Below are positions 10,044 to 17,431 of a DNA stretch of 27,190 bases, in pieces. Numbering within the stretch: position 1 is the first letter of the stretch; the number at the start of each line of letters is the position of its first letter. The DNA is from Paenibacillus sp. JCM 18996. GTDB lineage: Bacteria; Bacillota; Bacilli; Paenibacillales; NBRC-103111. The DNA lies in assembly GCA_001313085.1 (NCBI GenBank), contig BBFE01000049.1, forward strand, positions 1 through 27,190. The letters run 5' to 3'. The position numbers and the translations under genes are program-made. The notes below the pieces were generated by a model. The model worked only from the letters and a program-made list of their open reading frames with translations, searched no databases and was not told the DNA's origin.

Positions 10044-10730
10044 ATGATGAGTTGTCATGCTGACGAGGAGAAGTATCAATTCTTAGAGCGTATCTTTTTG
10101 TATAAAAAAATCAGATTATAGAACTTCACCAACAACATTATGATCTTGAAAAAAAAGGATGTATTATGGCGGAAAGTATCTTTCAAAAAAAGCATTCATA
10201 TTTATCAACTGCCAAGCATTATATTGCCTTCAGTGAACCTTTTAAAACAAATTTCGTCACGTCTAAGGTTAAACCCATTTCTTGAGGCGTTAACCGAGCT
10301 TGCCAGAAAAGATAGATTCACGATTGAGCATAATTCGAGATGGTTGAAAGAACCCTTCTATATTTACTCTTTGTATATACAATTAGCCGTAATATTGGAT
10401 TACCTTGTATTGTTTTTTTTATCTAAGGTGGAAGCTTCTAACAAAGATAAATATCTATCCGTATACTGGACACTGATTTACATGTTATTTAGTTGTCACG
10501 AAGAAGATGAAATAAGTAATGAGCGACATGATAAGCGTTTCTTACAGAACATGGAGCAAATTTACATTGATCCTCAAGTGCATCACGAAGCTGTGATCGA
10601 GGAGCCTATAAACCCAAAGGTGGACAACACTCTAAAAGAAGAATATTTACCGGAGAATGAGACACTTGAATTAATAATGCAAGATATTATTGCAATGAAC
10701 TTTGAAGCACTAAAGGAGTTGGCTAAATGA
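10044..10730 (+). CDS. unrecognised protein directly upstream of doc
   Basis: The ATG at 10044 follows GAAGGGGTGG and reads MMSCHADEEKYQFLERIFLYK before a 7-A run breaks the frame. Two more A runs near 10150 and a break near 10275 follow. The remaining stretch is continuous to TGA at 10730. It has a hydrophobic helix (YIYSLYIQLAVILDYLVLFFL), then an acidic tail ending LELIMQDIIAMNFEALKELAK. That last helix resembles the C-terminal toxin-neutralising helix of antitoxins paired with Doc, and the stop overlaps the doc start (ATGA). It could therefore act as an unusually long antitoxin, or a separate short antitoxin could start at the internal ATG 10553, which has no visible ribosome site. Both are inference. 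Confidence 0.5.
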
Positions 10731-11106
10731 TGATCCGAATCACTGTTGATCAACTCCATATCTTTCACGACAAAATAACACAATCAACCGGAGGATGAAA
10801 GGAGTGAGGGATTTTCGTCTTGTTGAAAGTGCTTTGAGCAAGGCTTTCATCACGTTTGAAGGTAAGGATCTGTATGCGACAATTGTTGGGAAAATTGCAA
10901 TGGTGACATTTTCACTGATCAAGAATCACGGGTTCGTGGATGGAAATAAACGGATGGGGATTGCCGTTATGCTGCTGTTACTTCGCATCAATGGCTTCCG
11001 CTTGAAATACGAGCAAACTGAGTTAGTGGAGTTAGGTTTAAGAACTGCGGCTGGAGAATTTAACAAAGAACAAATCGAACAATGGATTCAGGATCACAAA
11101 ATATAG
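10727..11106 (+). CDS. doc: Doc/Fic-family toxin
   Basis: Doc toxins phosphorylate elongation factor Tu and stop translation until neutralised by Phd. The Fic/Doc active-site motif is complete: HGFVDGNKR, with catalytic His, acidic residue and phosphate-binding loop. Other family hallmarks are GVRDFRLVESAL, FEGKDLYATIVGKIA, MLLLLRINGF and a C-terminal helix ending EQIEQWIQDHKI. The first 23 residues (MMIRITVDQLHIFHDKITQSTGG) are read from the ATG at 10727, which overlaps the upstream stop. The frame then breaks near 10795, where one base appears to be missing. The repaired length is about 126 residues, normal for Doc. No typical Phd gene is present, and the upstream gene is the only candidate partner. 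Confidence 0.85.
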
Positions 11107-11150
11107 AGATAGACATCAACTAACTATGACGGAGAGGAGGAAAGGTAGAA

Positions 11151-12033
11151 GTGAAAACATTTGATTTGATATCAGATTTACACTTAGATTTTTTATGTTC
11201 GGAAATATTGGGACTGGTACAAAGTTGATGTCACACCCACAGAAGTGGAGATTATCCGGGCATTCGTGGAGGCTATTACACCAGAATCACCATCACCGGT
11301 TCTCGTGATTGCCGGTGATTTGGGGCATAAGAACAGTCATTCACAGCTGCTTCTTACATTTTTTAGCTGAAAAAATATGATCACGTGCTTTACACATTTG
11401 GAAATCATGATCTGTACTTATTTCCCGATGAGAAGGAACATGCTATTTATAATTCTTCAGTTGAGCGCTGGGAGGAACTTAAGGAATTGAGCAGTGAAAT
11501 TCCTGGAGTGATTGCGTTAGATGGCGATAAAGTGACCATTGATGGTGTCACCTTCGGGGGCACTGGGTTGTGGTATGACTACATCTATGGTTTAAAGCTT
11601 GGATATAGTTGGAAAAAAACTAGATGCTTACTGGTTTTCTAACTTTAATGACTCTAATTATATTATCGAGTGTCCCAAGGTAGATGAAGAAAAGAAGAAA
11701 CTCAACGCCATATTTGACGACTGTGATATAGTGATTACCCATGTTTCACCTGATGACTCGCATCTTAATCCGCGTTTTCAATGGAATCCAATCACAGCAT
11801 TTTACTATTTTGACGGTTCTGATTTTCTTGCTCGAGCAAAGGGGAAAATATGGTGTTTTGGACATGTTCATTATAGACAAATGTACATGCAGCAAGGATG
11901 TTTACTAGTTAATAATTCTCTTGGTTATCCGGGGGAAATACGATTTACTAAGGCGATATCGATACCGTTCGACAATAATGAATATCTCATGTTGTTACAA
12001 AAGAATAATATGGACAGGTTTTCACAGAAATAG
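11151..12033 (+). CDS. calcineurin-like metallophosphoesterase 1
   Basis: All metal-binding motifs of the family are present in order: SDLHLDF (D-x-H), VIAGDLGH, TFGNHDLYLFP, THVSPDD and CFGHVHY. It should be a cytoplasmic two-metal phosphoesterase; the substrate is unknown. The GTG at 11151 follows GGAGG. Frame breaks occur at the 6-T run near 11192, at paired 6-T and 6-A runs near 11359-11377, and at the 7-A run near 11612. Removing one base at each gives a continuous protein of about 293 residues. Its middle contains the divergent FPDEKEHAIYNSSVERWEEL. It follows doc by 44 bases and is the first of three unrelated-looking phosphoesterases in island A. Confidence 0.82.
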
Positions 12034-12091
12034 TCGAACTAGCATTAGAAAGTAACAGGTCGGAGCAATTACGGAGAGGAAGGACTTTTTT

Positions 12092-12613
12092 ATGGATTAT
12101 TATTTTATTTCAGATCCTCACTTTGGGCATAAGAACGTGCTGGAATTTGAGAAAAGGCCATTTAGTACAGTCGAAGAGATGGATCAAGCCATTATTGACA
12201 ACGTTAATTATACGATTAAAAAAAGAACGATATTGTGTTTTGGTTAGGGGATATGTTTTTTTGCAACGAGTTCTCGACGGAAGGAAATAGCTACACAATT
12301 AACATCTAAAGGACGTCACATAGTGATATTGGGCAACCACGATCGCGGCCGAGTCACAAGTGGACAGTTTGTTCGTTTAGGTTTTTTTTATCCTGTCAGA
12401 ATGTATCAATTTCGCGAGTTTATTCTAACGCATGAGCCATTAAATATGACGAATCTGTTGTATCTAGAGGATCAAGGTATTCATGCGAATGTGCATGGGC
12501 ATTTACATCTTCGGGATGAGGGACTAGATCACAATAAGTACTGTTGTGTTTCAGTAGAACGAATCAATTATCGACCCATTTCCTATGAGGAGATCAAGTT
12601 AAGATTATTATGA
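12092..12613 (+). CDS. calcineurin-like metallophosphoesterase 2 (short form)
   Basis: This compact phosphoesterase shows FISDPHFGHKNVLEFEKRPF, then WLGDMFF, ILGNHDRG, ILTHEPLNM and NVHGHLHLRDEG, the full metal-ligand set. Proteins of this size and layout are common on phages and mobile elements, often annotated as phosphohydrolases; the substrate is unknown. The ATG at 12092 follows GAGAGGAAGGA. The frame breaks at the 7-A run near 12220, where five A give KKNDIVFWLGDMF, and at the 7-T run near 12256. The repaired length is about 173 residues. It lies 58 bases behind the first phosphoesterase on the same strand, so joint transcription is likely. Confidence 0.82.
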
Positions 12614-12720
12614 AAATACTTGAATGTAAGCCAATGTTATGTAGGGTTCATAGCTTTCGATAAATTAAAAGACAACAAACAAAGAATTATCTGTCATCAT
12701 TGTAGTTAGCAACAACTCGG

Positions 12721-12810
12721 TGTGGAGAAAGTTTTGCGAGCGATATATAAGTTAACATGCAAGATGTTGGGGTTAAGGAAACAAACAATGTTTGACAAGA
12801 AAACATAGGT
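12721..12810. repeat. imperfect direct repeat, copy 1
   Basis: This segment aligns without gaps to 13511-13600, exactly 790 bases further on. By hand count 58 of 90 bases match, rising to 24 of 30 at the right end. The core CAAACAATGTTTG is palindromic. It lies just upstream of the Uma2-type gene. Both copies contain stop codons in all frames, so they may be decayed coding duplicates rather than a regulatory site. Confidence 0.5.
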
Positions 12811-12856
12811 ACATAGGGTGAGATTTCACTCCGTACATACAACAGGTAATTATTTG

Positions 12857-13411
12857 ATGGAAGGATTTGCATTGAAATTGGATGAATTTCTGAATATGCC
12901 AGACGACGGTAATCGCTACGAATTGGTAGATGGTGAAATGCATATGTTCTCGACGCCGTCCACTTACCATCAAGTAATCGTAAGGAACGTCGTAAATCAA
13001 TTTAGTGTTAGGGATTGTGGGAGACATAGTGAAATTTTCTTAGGACCAATTAATTTGTTTATTCTAGGACAAGTTCTGACACCGGATTTCTTATTTGTAC
13101 GGCATTGCAATCTCTCCATTGTCACTAGAAGAGGGATTGAAGGAACTCCAGATTTAGTTGGAGAAGTGGTGTCTTCTTCCAACACTAGAAACGATCTAAT
13201 CGACAAGTTAGCTTTGTATGAAAGAACTGTCGTCAAAGAATATTGGATACTCTATCCTGAATTCAGGATGGTAGAGCAATATATCCACAATGGTCGAGAA
13301 TATAGCCGCCCAAACAGGTACGTGTCAGGAAACGTGATTAGCTCTAATAATATTCCTTATGTTGAAATTAAGGTGGATCTACTGTTTGAAACCAAGTTGA
13401 ATTTGTTTTGA
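12857..13411 (+). CDS. Uma2-family (DUF820) putative nuclease
   Basis: Uma2 proteins have a PD-(D/E)XK nuclease-like fold and are abundant in cyanobacteria and some Bacillota; their cellular role is mostly unknown. The family pattern is clear: MPDDGNRYELVDGEMHM near the start, LTPDFLFV, then PDLVGEVVSSSNTRNDLIDKLALYE and VKEYWILYPEFRMVEQY. The expected acidic pair and the Lys of the active site are present. The frame also opens upstream at a GTG (12818), but the ATG at 12857 matches the usual family N-terminus (MEGFALKLDEFLNMP). The repaired length equals the read length, about 185 residues. It is one of few undamaged frames here, having no A or T run above five in its core. Confidence 0.82.
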   Translation: MEGFALKLDEFLNMPDDGNRYELVDGEMHMFSTPSTYHQVIVRNVVNQFSVRDCGRHSEIFLGPINLFILGQVLTPDFLFVRHCNLSIVTRRGIEGTPDLVGEVVSSSNTRNDLIDKLALYERTVVKEYWILYPEFRMVEQYIHNGREYSRPNRYVSGNVISSNNIPYVEIKVDLLFETKLNLF

Positions 13412-13714
13412 AGAAAACCAGGAAGGGAAGAGAACGTTGAAGGTCCATTTTGCTATAAAAATTGATAGTTCAAGCAGGAACACAAAGGGATAGCATTTAA
13501 TTCAACGCCCCCCGAAAAAAGTTTTGTCTGCGACATACAGTTCACAGGTAGAGACATTGGGATTTAACAAACAAGCAATGTTTGTTAAGAAAACAAGGTT
13601 CCCTCCATTATTTTTTTTATTCTTTGGCGTGAGCAATTTTGGAAGGTGAAAGTGTGTCAAATTCCACAGGTTGCGAGATGGTAGCAGGTACATTGTTTGG
13701 GAGGAGACTGTACA
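13412..13714. other. intergenic stretch with the second repeat copy and a decayed frame
   Basis: This holds repeat copy 2 (13511-13600). A coding-like frame from about 13530 to 13718 has one in-frame TGA and an 8-T run, and ends with RLRDGSRYIVWEETVQ. Its stop overlaps the GTG of the next gene, so it may be the tail of a broken gene. Nothing else is supportable. Confidence 0.4.
13511..13600. repeat. imperfect direct repeat, copy 2
   Basis: Partner of 12721-12810 at a fixed 790-base offset. Here the central inverted repeat is AACAAAC / GTTTGTT around a 7-base spacer. A weaker third match (GTCTGC, then AGTTCAC) occurs near 14230. Confidence 0.5.
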
Positions 13715-14127
13715 GTGAAAAGTCATGAAAATGTGTTTGAAAGAATATTGATAAATCGGTTTTCGTTTTTTTCATTGGTTAGATGAAATGGGCAATCAGA
13801 AATCGACTAACTTTCTCATCGGTCACGGATGGTTCAATCTTCTGTGGGATTTGTCATTGAAGCTTGAGGAACTGATTGCAGTGATAACCGATGTTGAAGC
13901 AAAGAGGTTTTTTTTATCTACGAAGTGAAGCAAAAAATACGGTGGGATGAGAGTCGTAACCTCATTCATTGATAACAAAAAATATATTAAAACTCATTCA
14001 TGAAATAGAGGATAAAAGTTATGGGGTATGTGAAGAATGTGGTAAGTCCGGCAAAACCAGAGAAGGTTCATGGATTGTGACATTATGTGATTGTTGTTAT
14101 AGATCAGTGCTATATGCTCAAGATTAA
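13715..14127 (+). CDS. zinc-ribbon protein, paralog 1
   Basis: I do not recognise a named family, but this is clearly a paralog of the gene at 15451. Both read INRF-F-(H/Y)(W/Q)W-DE, then GW(F/Y)(N/D)LLW(D/E)(L/I)SL, a YGGM motif, and a C-terminal four-Cys zinc ribbon. Here the ribbon is CEECGKSGKTREGSWIVTLC, then a final C, a C-x2-C...C-x2-C layout. The GTG at 13715 follows GGAGG and overlaps a TGA of the preceding frame. Breaks lie at the 7-T run near 13768, the 8-T run near 13910, and 6-A runs near 13933 and 13977. The repaired length is about 136 residues. It may bind nucleic acid or protein; that is inference. Confidence 0.6.
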
Positions 14128-14353
14128 TTCTTTTCTTAAGAAAAGAGTAAGCCGAGATACTGATTTAGTGAAAAGGCTGGGAAGCTATTCTCAGTGATGC
14201 GCAATAAATTTAGAAAGCACAAAAAAATATGTCTGCCAGTTTGAAGTTCACAAACTAATTATTTGGCGCAAGGTAAAAAAGGAGGAGAGGCTAAAACGGA
14301 GGTAGACACGATATCTTCAGTTAGAAGAATTGGAGTATAGGAGTGAGTGCCAG

Positions 14354-15279
14354 ATGGGGTTCATCGAATTTACCGACAAAGGCTTTGAAAAGGTTGTTAG
14401 AGAAAAACTGCAGCTTTCAGAAAGGCAGTTAACAGCTGAGGATTTGTTGCTATTCAACGGGGTTTTAATCGCAGATGGATATAGTGATTTTATAGAAATT
14501 CCATGGCATTCTGACTCATCTGCTTTTCAAATGACGTTTCCTAATTTGATGTTTAATGCGGCTGATTCAGAAAACGGTCAATGGGAGCCTGACTTAGTAC
14601 ACTTTTCACATATTCAAGCGTTGCATCTCTATGTGGCAACCGAAAATCTTAAAATCCTTAAGGATTTTAAGAATTTAAGAGAATTATATGTTAAGAGTAG
14701 TAAAACGGCAGACTGGAAATTTCTTCGTGGTTTGCCATGTCTTAGTTTTTTTTATACTTAAGAGAGTGTGAGTTTGATGATTTAACTCCTATCCGTGAAC
14801 TGTGTCAGAAGCAGGAAGGATTGCCTAAGTCAAATGAGTTTTGGCAGCAGCAAATGCATCCGCAAGGGCTAACTCACCTCAGATTAAATTATTGCGGAAT
14901 TTCTGACATCTCCCCTCTCGCGAAATGCAAACATATTGAAGACTTGAACCTTTCTCACAATGACATAACTGACATCAGTCCGTTAAAGGGAATAAGCTCT
15001 CTTTATTATTTGACTCTTCGATATAACAAGGTATCAGATATCACTCCATTGAAGGATTTGAGATTCATTTATTACCTCAATTTAAGGCATAATCAAATTT
15101 CTGATATTTCGGCACTGAAAGATTTTAAAAAAAACAATCTCCGTCGATTGTATCTTGGTTACAATGAGATTGAGGATTATAGTCCTGCTTACAAATTGAG
15201 GTTGGTCGATCAAGACATTGAAGGATATAAAGAACATTATTACAAGGTAAAAGGCTGGGTAAATGGAAAAGAAGATTGA
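14354..15279 (+). CDS. leucine-rich-repeat protein
   Basis: After an N-terminal region (MGFIEFTDKGFEKVVREKLQ, family unknown) the protein carries internalin-type LRRs. The clearest are LRLNYCGISDISPLAKC, LNLSHNDITDISPLKG, LTLRYNKVSDITPLKD, LNLRHNQISDISALKD and a last LYLGYNEIEDYSP. Such repeats form a curved protein-binding surface. No signal peptide, LPXTG or membrane segment is visible, so it should act in the cytoplasm. The ATG at 14354 follows AGGAG at 14339. The frame also opens at TTG 14330, but no ribosome site supports that. The 8-T run near 14748-14755 breaks the frame, and six T give SFLYLRECEFDDLTP. About 308 residues. It sits between the two zinc-ribbon paralogs. Confidence 0.75.
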
Positions 15280-15332
15280 TGTAATTTTTTAAAAGGCAAC
15301 AAAATGTGTAGATTACCCGGATGAGAAATAGA

Positions 15333-15396
15333 CCTTTACGTGAGGCCATTCCTGATTTTCGTTTAAATGAAACCTGAAAATTCGTAAAGGCTCCTT
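15333..15396 (+). other. nested inverted repeats, possible structured RNA or attenuator
   Basis: CCTTTACG (15333-15340) pairs with CGTAAAGG (15383-15390). Inside it ATTTTC pairs with GAAAAT, and GTTT pairs with AAAC around AAATG. TAAAGG can instead pair with CCTTTA just downstream (15392-15397), giving two exclusive folds. It lies in the 171-base gap before zinc-ribbon paralog 2. No long T tract follows. Confidence 0.35.
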
Positions 15397-15450
15397 TAAC
15401 TCATTGGTTAGAGATACGAAATGACGGGGACGTAAGGGGAATGATGAATT

Positions 15451-15862
15451 TTGAAGGAACAGCAAACTAAAAAAAAAGTTTCTTAATAAATTGATAAACC
15501 GATTCTTTTTTTTCTATCAATGGACGGATGAAAAAAAAGAAATTGAGCGGACGGCCTCAATTTCAATTGAACCAGGCTGGTATGATTTGCTGTGGGAAAT
15601 TTCATTAAACATCGAAAAGGAACTTGCAAGAATAAGGAGTACAATAAAGCATAGATTCATTATTCAAGAGGTATATGAACAGTATGGTGGTATGACTTTT
15701 CGATACACCTACTATAATGATTCGATAGAACGAATTCTGCTAGAGGCAGAGAATAAAAGCAACGAGATCTGTCAAATATGTGGCCAGTATGGAAAACTGA
15801 GAGAAGAGGGAGACTGGATTCTAACACTATGTGATGAGTGTAACTCGAAGAGAAGATTTTAA
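15451..15862 (+). CDS. zinc-ribbon protein, paralog 2
   Basis: Paralog of the gene at 13715, with the same layout. The N-terminal part is KLINRFFFFYQWTDEKKEIE, then EPGWYDLLWEISLNIEKELA, VYEQYGGMTFRYTYY, and a C-terminal zinc ribbon CQICGQYGKLREEGDWILTLC followed by the fourth Cys in CDEC. The likely start is TTG 15451 with an AAGGGGA site; a 9-A run near 15473 needs one base removed to join MKEQQTKKKFLNKLINRF. After that the frame is intact to TAA 15862. About 137 residues. The phosphatase gene starts 24 bases downstream, so they are probably co-transcribed. Function is unknown; having two copies around an LRR gene suggests duplication within the island. Confidence 0.65.
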
Positions 15863-15886
15863 TAAACTATAAGGGAAGTATGTTCT

Positions 15887-16613
15887 GTGAGAACGTTCGT
15901 AGTTTCAGATATTCATGGGTATTATCGTACCTTTGTAACACTTCTATCTCGCCTGAGTTATAATCCGAGCAGTGATCGGCTTATTTTGCTTGGTGATTAC
16001 GTTGATGGAGGGCCTGCATCCCTTGAAGTAGTCCGTTTGGTTCAACAGTTGGTAAAAAATGCGAATGTTCATGCAATTGGCGGCAACCATGACGATATGT
16101 TCCTCAATTGGCTAGATGACCAAGATTATCTCCCATCTCCTTATACCCTCCCTAAGAACGGTGGACTACAGACGATTCATTCATTTTGCCCCTGGTACAA
16201 TTCAGAGATGGACGATACAAAGGCACGAGAATATATCAACAAGCAGTACTTCACTGAAATTAGTTTTTTTGCGTAACTTACCCAACTTTGTTGAAGATGA
16301 TTTTCATATCTACGTGCACGCCGGAATAGATCCTCAACAGAATGACTGGAAACAAACATCGCATAAGGATTTTCGGTGGATACGTAAACGGTTTTATGAA
16401 TATTCTAGTTCACTGCCTACAAGTAAAGTGATTATATTCGGGCACGAGGTTTGTGCACGTTTACATAAAGATGAAACAAACTTTACTCCATGGTTTGGCG
16501 GTCAATTAATCGGTATTGACGGAGGTATTAAGTTCGGGAAATATCTAAATGCGCTTATTATCGAAGATACTGGAGAATATCATTCAGTGAGTACGGTAAG
16601 TTTAGATAATTAG
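15887..16613 (+). CDS. PrpE/ApaH-like Ser/Thr-type metallophosphatase (phosphoesterase 3)
   Basis: This belongs to the PPP-like branch, which includes bacterial protein phosphatases and diadenosine tetraphosphatases. Metal ligands read SDIHGYYRT, LLGDYVDGGP (the GDYVDRG position, with Gly replacing Arg), GGNHDDMFLNW, VHAGIDP and FGHEV. The GTG at 15887 has a GGGAAG site. The only frame break is the 7-T run 16264-16270; six T give EISFLRNLPNFVEDDF. The repaired length is about 242 residues, normal for the family. Its substrate is either phosphoprotein or dinucleotide. The missing Arg in the GDYVDRG loop is a departure from classical PPP enzymes. A Ser/Thr kinase lies 0.8 kb downstream, but in island B. 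Confidence 0.85.
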
Positions 16614-16614
16614 A

Positions 16615-16647
16615 TTGGTGATAACTTGGTGTTAAATTGGTGATAAA
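16615..16647 (+). repeat. three exact-period 11-bp tandem repeats (iteron-like)
   Basis: Consecutive units TTGGTGATAAC, TTGGTGTTAAA and TTGGTGATAAA run head to tail. An inverted match ACCAA lies just downstream near 16660. They begin two bases after the phosphatase stop and about 115 bases before the right attachment copy, a typical place for integrase arm-binding sites. Confidence 0.7.
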
Positions 16648-16761
16648 ATCCAACATTAACCAACCTAAAACCCCAAATAGAACAGAATAAGAACTTTAAA
16701 ATCCCAGTAAAATCAAGACTTCAGCGGACTATAACAGATTCTATCAGACCCAGTGACGAAT

Positions 16762-16815
16762 CCGCATACGACACATGTTGAATGCGTAATGTCAACATAC
16801 CGTGTTGACAAATAA
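16762..16815 (+). pseudogene. displaced 3' end of an rlmCD gene, right attachment-site copy
   Basis: The last 17 codons of an RlmCD-type protein are preserved (PHTTHVECVMSTYRVDK, then TAA) with no gene body upstream. Bases 16763-16799 match 4481-4517 at 32 of 37 positions. Most differences are synonymous, so this is a divergent allele of the same gene end. A terminator follows, as it does behind the real rlmCD. This is the expected result when an element integrates at the 3' end of a gene and pushes the original or a foreign gene end to its far side. Confidence 0.75.
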
Positions 16816-16854
16816 TCGGGAACACCTAAACAATTCTAGGAAATATCAAAAGCT

Positions 16855-16885
16855 AGCTCGTGCTCAATAAGCATGAGCTTTTTTT
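16855..16885 (+). terminator. rho-independent terminator behind the displaced rlmCD end
   Basis: A 10-bp stem (AGCTCGTGCT / AGCATGAGCT, one G-T pair) closes loop CAATA and is followed by seven T. Confidence 0.85.
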
Positions 16886-16950
16886 AATTATTATGATAGC
16901 AAATGCAGTTGGTCCCTAGTAACAGAGACCCCACAAAATTCCAAGAAATA

Positions 16951-16959
16951 TGATATAAT
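16951..16959 (+). promoter_or_regulatory. extended -10 promoter for the kinase module
   Basis: TGATATAAT is a perfect extended -10 (TG, one base, TATAAT). No good -35 is seen. It lies 37 bases before the TTG start at 16996 and just behind a terminator. Confidence 0.6.
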
Positions 16960-16995
16960 TACCTAATATAGATAAATTCGTTCGGAGGCGGTCTT

Positions 16996-17430
16996 TTGAA
17001 GGTTTTAGGGATTACTCTTAGGAAGAATGAATTGCATTACACGGTAATTGAAGGCGAAATGCAGAAAGAAGCCACTTTGTTAGAAATAAAAAAAGATAAA
17101 CATAAGAGTCACGGAAAGTGTTCCAGAACTTATGGATTGGTTTGAAAGTAGCTATAAAGAGATACTCGCAAAGTATACTCCTGATAAGGTTGCATACAAA
17201 TTGCATTTAAATACAATAAAGGATCAAATGACCTACTTGCAGTTTCCAATGGGTGTTTTGAATCTTGTTTGCCATCGAGAAGGTATTCCTACTATATCAC
17301 GCTCAACTAGCTATGTTACAGCACAGAGAAAAAAACGATAGCAAAGAACTACTTTCAACAATTTAAGGATAATTTGAAAGATACAGAGCTCGATGCTCTA
17401 GTGGTAGCTTGGAGCGAATTGGAGAGATAA
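16996..17430 (+). CDS. small protein, possible RNase H/RuvC-like fold, partner of kinase
   Basis: The TTG start has GGAGG seven bases upstream and an extended -10 promoter. The repaired protein (about 143 residues) begins MKVLGITLRKNELHYTVIEG, a strand-turn-strand opening typical of RNase H-like proteins. A middle segment follows (PDKVAYKLHLNTIKDQMTYL, then MGVLNLVCHREGIPTISRS), then the terminal helix DTELDALVVAWSELER. It recalls the short DUF3010/RuvC-like proteins, but the first-strand Asp expected for catalysis is absent, so it may be inactive. This assignment is tentative. Frame breaks lie at the 7-A runs near 17089 and 17330. Its TAA is one base before the kinase ATG, so the two genes are almost certainly one unit. 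Confidence 0.6.
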
Positions 17431-17431
17431 G

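Larger units (their letters stand above)
4518..16799. mobile_element. genomic island A, integrase-less element at the rlmCD 3' end
   Basis: This 12.3-kb AT-rich segment lies between two copies of the rlmCD 3' end. It contains no recognisable integrase, transposase, replication or conjugation gene. It carries accessory genes: a MerR-like protein, a nucleotidyltransferase, Doc, three phosphoesterases, Uma2, zinc-ribbon proteins and an LRR protein. Elements with attachment sites at both ends but no recombinase have been described in streptococci as cis-mobilizable elements; that comparison is my inference. The only integrase visible lies in the neighbouring island B. Confidence 0.6.

Noticed and set aside
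12721..13600. CRISPR array suggested by repeated elements
   Set aside because: Only two degenerate copies 790 bases apart, with genes between them; no regular spacers and no cas genes.
13502..13726. Minus-strand frame of 74 codons
   Set aside because: It is antisense to the repeat and the decayed frame, with no ribosome site and no conserved pattern.
14129..14146. 18-bp palindrome TCTTTTCTTAAGAAAAGA after zinc-ribbon gene 1
   Set aside because: It has no loop, low GC and no T tract; it is likely to arise by chance in AT-rich DNA.
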